Assembly (NCBI RefSeq): GCF_027533845.1
Contig: NZ_JAPZVN010000001.1
Coordinates: 496,001-560,000 of the forward strand
Direction: 5' to 3'
DNA length: 64,000 bases
Source of the DNA: Streptomyces sp. RPT161
GTDB taxonomy: Bacteria; Actinomycetota; Actinomycetes; Streptomycetales; Streptomycetaceae
Shown here: positions 60,795 through 64,000 of the stretch, piece after piece
Layout of the letters: every line of letters starts with the position of its first letter
Position numbering within the stretch: the stretch's first letter is position 1
The notes under the pieces: generated by a model
Told to the model about the DNA's origin: nothing
What the model saw: only the letters and a program-made list of their open reading frames with translations
The model's database searches: none
Made by a program: the position numbers and the translations under genes

Positions 60795-62162
60795 TCAGGT
60801 GGCCTCGCCTCCCGAAGCCCCCGGCTGGACCGGCGCCACCTCCACGGCGGTGGCCCCGTGCGGCCCGGGAGCCGCCCGCAGGGCCGCCTCCTGGGCGTGG
60901 ACGCGCAGGTAGCCGACCACCGTGTTGGTCACCGCGACCAGCGGGACCGCCACCACCGCGCCGCCGATGCCCGCGATGAGCGAACCCGCGGCCACCGACA
61001 GGACAACGCCCAGCGGATGGACCCGTACCGCGCGGCCGAGGATGAACGGCTGGAGGACGTGGCCCTCGATCTGCTGCACGGCGAGCACCACCACCAGCAC
61101 CATCAGCATGGTGAACGGCCCCTGGGTCACCAGCGCCACGATCATCGCCAGCGCGCCCGAGGCCACCGCGCCGACCAGCGGGATGAACGCCCCCAGGAAG
61201 ATCACCACGGCGAGCGGCACCGCCATCGGCACTCCGAGGAAGTAGATGCCGACACCGATGCAGACGGCGTCGATGAAGGCCACTATCACCGTGCCGCGCA
61301 CATACAGCGTCAGCGTCCGCCAGGCACGCGGACCGGCGCCCACCAGCCCCTCCCGGGCGTCCCGGGGAAAGAGCTTGAGCACCCACTGCCACACGTTCCG
61401 CCCGTCGTAGAGCAGGAACAGGGTGGAGAACATCGCAAGGAAGATCCCGGTGAACACCTCGATCACCACGGTGACCCCCTGCAGGCCCGCCGAGGTGATC
61501 TGTTCGGCGTTGGTGCCGATGGCGTGCTGGAGGTTCTTGGCGATCTGGTTGATCTGCGTCTCGGTCACATGGAACGGGGAGTTGAGCAGCCCCTTCTTCA
61601 ACTGCCCGATGCCGTCCTGGAGTTGCTGGGACAGCATGTCGGTGTTCTCCATGACCTGCCAGGCCACGAACCAGCCCACCAGCCCCATGACCACGAAGCC
61701 GCCGATGAAGGTGACCGCGGTGGCCAGGCCGCGCGGCAGTCCGGCGCGCTTGAGCATGGCGACGGTCGGCTGGAGCAGCGCGGTGGTCAGCAGCGAGCCG
61801 ACGAAGGCGAGCACCACCAGCTCCACCGCGCTGATGACCCGCATCAGGACGTAGAGCGCGCCCGCCAGGATCAGGAAGCGCCAGCCGACCTCGGCGGCCA
61901 CCCGCACGCCCCACGGCACGGCGTGCACCGGGTCGCGCGGCGCGGAGACCGCGGGGGCGTAGGACGGGGGCGGTGGTACGTAGTCGGCCTGCGGCTCCCG
62001 CTCCGCCGCGGCGGCCCGCTCGCCCTCCTCGCCGGGCCCACCGGGGAGGCCCTCCTCACGCTCCACGGCCGCGCGGCGCTCTTGGAGGCGGCCGGCGAAA
62101 CTCGCCAGATTCGCGGCGAAGCCCGCTCCCCATCGGCGCATCTGCGACATTGCCTTCCCCAT
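60795..62162 (-). CDS. AI-2E family (PerM-like) transporter
   Basis: 455 aa. A charged, Pro-rich cytoplasmic N-terminus of about 85 residues, then roughly seven to eight spans in two groups (LVVLAFVGSLLTTALLQP, LATAVTFIGGFVVMGLVGWF ... FTMLMVLVVVLAVQQIEGHVLQPFILGR). The segment QQIEGHVLQPFILGRAV is the family signature. Substrates vary; autoinducer export is not implied. It faces ahpCD and ends 43 bases from the shared terminator. Confidence 0.9.
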   Translation of the reverse strand: MGKAMSQMRRWGAGFAANLASFAGRLQERRAAVEREEGLPGGPGEEGERAAAAEREPQADYVPPPPSYAPAVSAPRDPVHAVPWGVRVAAEVGWRFLILAGALYVLMRVISAVELVVLAFVGSLLTTALLQPTVAMLKRAGLPRGLATAVTFIGGFVVMGLVGWFVAWQVMENTDMLSQQLQDGIGQLKKGLLNSPFHVTETQINQIAKNLQHAIGTNAEQITSAGLQGVTVVIEVFTGIFLAMFSTLFLLYDGRNVWQWVLKLFPRDAREGLVGAGPRAWRTLTLYVRGTVIVAFIDAVCIGVGIYFLGVPMAVPLAVVIFLGAFIPLVGAVASGALAMIVALVTQGPFTMLMVLVVVLAVQQIEGHVLQPFILGRAVRVHPLGVVLSVAAGSLIAGIGGAVVAVPLVAVTNTVVGYLRVHAQEAALRAAPGPHGATAVEVAPVQPGASGGEAT

Positions 62163-62221
62163 CCCCAGTACCGAACCTGTGAGGAGGACGACGTTACCCG
62201 GGCTCAGGGTTGCCTCATGCG

Positions 62222-62257
62222 TGTGCCCCCACCCGGACGGATCCGGGCGGGGGCACA
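62222..62257 (-). terminator. Terminator of the lytic transglycosylase gene
   Basis: TGTGCCCCC-A-CCCGGA (62222-62237) pairs with TCCGGG-C-GGGGGCACA (62242-62257) with one mismatch and a CGGA loop. It lies 40 bases beyond the stop on the minus strand. Confidence 0.75.
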
Positions 62258-62297
62258 GGGCTGGAAGGCGAGGCTCCGTTCGGGGAAGCCCGGCGGC

Positions 62298-62996
62298 CTA
62301 GTACCAGCTGTTGGCCTGCCAGAAGTCCCACGCGCCGCACGGGCTGCCGTAGCGGCTGTCCATGTAGCTGAGACCCCACTTGATCTGAGTGGCCGGGTTG
62401 GTGCGCCAGTCGGCGCCGGCCGAGGCCATCTTGGAGCCGGGCAGCGCCTGCACCAGACCGTAGGCGCCCGAGGAGGCGTTGGTGGCCTGGTAGTTCCAGC
62501 CGCTCTCGTTGTTCACGATGTGCGAGAAGCACTGGAACTGCGAGGCGTCGCCGATGATCTGCTGAGCCATCGCCTGGATACCAGACACGGAGTAGTCACC
62601 GCTGCTCAACACCGACAGCGAGTCACGCGAGTCGCTGCGGCTGGCGGACTGCTGCGCGTCGTGCTCCGCCTTGGCCTTGGCCGCTGCCGCGTCGGCGGCG
62701 GCCTTCTTCTTGGCAGCGTCCGCGGCGGCCTGCTTGCGGGCGTTCTCCGCGGCCTGCTGCTTGGCGGCTGCGTCCGCGGCGGCCTGCTGCGTCTGGGCCT
62801 GCTCGGTGAGCGAGGCAGCCTGAACGGTGGCCTGCTGACCGGCGTCGATGTTGTCCAGCGCCGTGGTGTCGGCGACAGGCTGCATGGCGGCGGCCGTCGG
62901 CTCGCTGCCGGAGGCGACGCCGACGACCGCACCCACGGTGGTGACCGCGGTGGCGGACGCTACGGCGATTCCCCGGACGGAGATCCGGCTCACTCG
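62298..62996 (-). CDS. Secreted lytic transglycosylase-like wall hydrolase
   Basis: 232 aa. A signal peptide (RGIAVASATAVTTVGAVVGVA), an Ala/Lys/Gln-rich coiled coil (about 45-125) and a C-terminal SLT-like domain with catalytic Glu in HIVNNESGWNYQATN, GAYGLVQALPGSKM and YGSPCGAWDFWQANSWY. It would cleave peptidoglycan outside the cell, like Streptomyces spore-germination hydrolases (SwlA/Swl type). GTG 62996 is preferred over ATG 63011, because GGAAGG lies seven bases before it. Long leader upstream. Confidence 0.88.
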   Translation of the reverse strand, partial: RVSRISVRGIAVASATAVTTVGAVVGVASGSEPTAAAMQPVADTTALDNIDAGQQATVQAASLTEQAQTQQAAADAAAKQQAAENARKQAAADAAKKKAAADAAAAKAKAEHDAQQSASRSDSRDSLSVLSSGDYSVSGIQAMAQQIIGDASQFQCFSHIVNNESGWNYQATNASSGAYGLVQALPGSKMASAGADWRTNPATQIKWGLSYMDSRYGSPCGAWDFWQANSWY

Positions 62997-63445
62997 GTTT
63001 CCTTCCAGCATCGCCCGCGTGGTGACCGCGCGGACGCAATCGTGCCCCTGACGCTGGCCTCCCCTTGGTTCGGACCTTTCGGCCCGACTGGTCACGGGAG
63101 GCGCTGGCCCGGTGCGATCCCCGGTACTTGGGGTCCGCGTGGTGCTGGGCGGCTTACGACGCAACGCTGTTCAGTTCTGAGGTTCCCCATCACTGGGGGT
63201 GTAGGAGTGCCGTAAGCGGGGCCTGACAGCCTCACACCCTGCCCGACGGCGACGCGCCAAGGCAATTCTCCGTTGCGTGGCAAACGTCACACCAGGTTTG
63301 GACCTGCGGTTTCACGGAAATCTCGGCGCGTCGCACCCGGGCACGACTAGGCTGCTGCGCCCTCGTTGGGCGCAGCAGCCCCAGAAGTAGTGCCGTTTCC
63401 CGTTGTAGCCAGGTGATTTCGGGCGCATTCGCCCCCGAACCCCCG
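62997..63445 (-). promoter_or_regulatory. Long leader region of the transglycosylase gene; possible c-di-AMP (ydaO-type) riboswitch
   Basis: 449 bases without a gene. Read on the minus strand it holds several features in the order seen in ydaO aptamers: GCTTACGGCACTCC, ATGGGGAACC, GGTCCGAACC and GGGGAGGCC, and a 3' stem GGGCCGAAAGGTCC. c-di-AMP riboswitches are known upstream of Streptomyces wall hydrolase genes. The match is by eye and incomplete, so I give it low confidence. Confidence 0.35.
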
Positions 63446-64000
63446 TCAGATGTGGACATCCTCCAGCATCTCGGTCACCAGTGCCGCGATCGGGGATCGT
63501 TCGGAACGAGACAGGGTGACATGGGCGAACAGCGGATGTCCCTTCAACTTCTCGACAACCGCGACCACTCCGTCATACCGCCCGACGCGCAGGTTGTCCC
63601 GTTGCGCCACGTCATGGGTGAGAACCACGCGCGAACCAGCGCCAATACGGGACAGAACGGTCAACAGGACGTTGCGTTCGAGTGATTGGGCCTCGTCCAC
63701 GATGACGAACGCGTCGTGCAGCGAGCGACCGCGGATGTGGGTGAGCGGCAGCACCTCCAACATCCCGCGCTCCACGACCTCCTCGATCACATCCGCCGAG
63801 GTGACCGCGCCAAGGGTGTCGAAGACCGCCTGGGCCCAGGGGCTCATCTTCTCCGACTCGTTGCCCGGCAGGTAGCCCAGCTCCTGTCCGCCGACCGCGT
63901 ACAGCGGGCGGAACACCATCACCTTGCGGTGCTGCCGCCGTTCGAGCACCGCCTCAAGCCCCGCGCACAGCGCCAGCGCCGACTTGCCGGTGCCGGCCCG
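63446..64000 (-). CDS. PhoH-family ATPase, C-terminal part (cut by window edge)
   Basis: The frame from the right edge to the stop at 63446 encodes a P-loop protein: [10 protein letters not shown] (Walker A) near the edge, [41 protein letters not shown] (Walker B) and [21 protein letters not shown]. These are PhoH/YlaK-type ATPases, often fused to an N-terminal PIN nuclease that would lie beyond the window. Probable RNA helicase-like role. Confidence 0.9.
   Translation of the reverse strand, partial: RAGTGKSALALCAGLEAVLERRQHRKVMVFRPLYAVGGQELGYLPGNESEKMSPWAQAVFDTLGAVTSADVIEEVVERGMLEVLPLTHIRGRSLHDAFVIVDEAQSLERNVLLTVLSRIGAGSRVVLTHDVAQRDNLRVGRYDGVVAVVEKLKGHPLFAHVTLSRSERSPIAALVTEMLEDVHI

Noticed and set aside
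1-64000. CRISPR arrays and tRNA or rRNA genes
   Set aside because: Looked for regularly spaced repeats and cloverleaf-like sequences, including at the element ends; none was convincing.

Overview
The window is a high-GC actinobacterial chromosome segment, almost certainly Streptomyces. Evidence: strong G/C bias at third codon positions, many GTG starts, a WhiB-like regulator, polyphosphate glucokinase, a mycosin with ESX-type substrates, and a conserved gene run (ychF, ispH, ppgK, xseAB, glpX, whiB-like, two fumarases, class A PBP, oxyR-ahpCD) that I recall as syntenic across Streptomyces. No rRNA, tRNA or CRISPR array was seen.

Layout. 1-4.3 kb: an iron-regulated NIS siderophore locus (two IucA/IucC synthetases, one cut by the edge, an ATP-grasp ligase and a divergent FhuF-like reductase) around a near-consensus iron box. 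4.5-10.8 kb: type VII (ESX-like) accessory genes, namely small WXG100-like proteins, a long WXG protein with a glycine-zipper tail followed by a coupled membrane protein, a mycosin protease and two more substrates; the core Ecc machinery is absent. 11.4-16.3 kb: a 42-aa membrane peptide and two tandem PD-(D/E)XK nuclease plus DUF2075 (Schlafen-type) helicase genes. Each of the three is preceded by a structured leader that pairs its probable ribosome binding site, and the two helicase leaders are copies of each other. A RelE-type toxin remnant follows.

16.4-44.7 kb: core metabolism and cell-envelope genes (GTPase YchF, amino-acid permease, isoprenoid, glycolytic and TCA enzymes, exonuclease VII, SpoIIE phosphatase, catalase, class A PBP, SPFH protein) plus a PadR-controlled ABC/FtsX exporter and the peroxide regulator OxyR.

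44.8-59.7 kb: a 14.9-kb actinomycete integrative and conjugative element (AICE) with a serine integrase, RepSA-type replication protein, TraB/FtsK translocase, KorSA-type GntR repressor, a sigma/anti-sigma-like pair, a secreted protein, small cysteine-rich proteins, an RsbW-like kinase, an XRE-TPR regulator and an APH-like kinase. It lies inside the coding sequence of ahpC. The chromosomal 5' end (42 codons) is stranded next to oxyR and ends at a TGA made at the junction. The element carries its own promoter and its own 42-codon ahpC 5' end, which restores a full-length chimeric AhpC at the other junction. The 14-bp crossover core GTGGTCTTCTTCTG is repeated at both ends. The integrase has a one-base frameshift in a seven-C run.

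59.6-64 kb: chimeric ahpC, ahpD, an AI-2E family transporter, a secreted lytic transglycosylase with a long leader, and the 3' part of a PhoH-family gene.

The two observations most worth following are the integration that swaps the 5' end and promoter of ahpC, and the tandem nuclease-helicase genes with duplicated leaders that sequester their starts.
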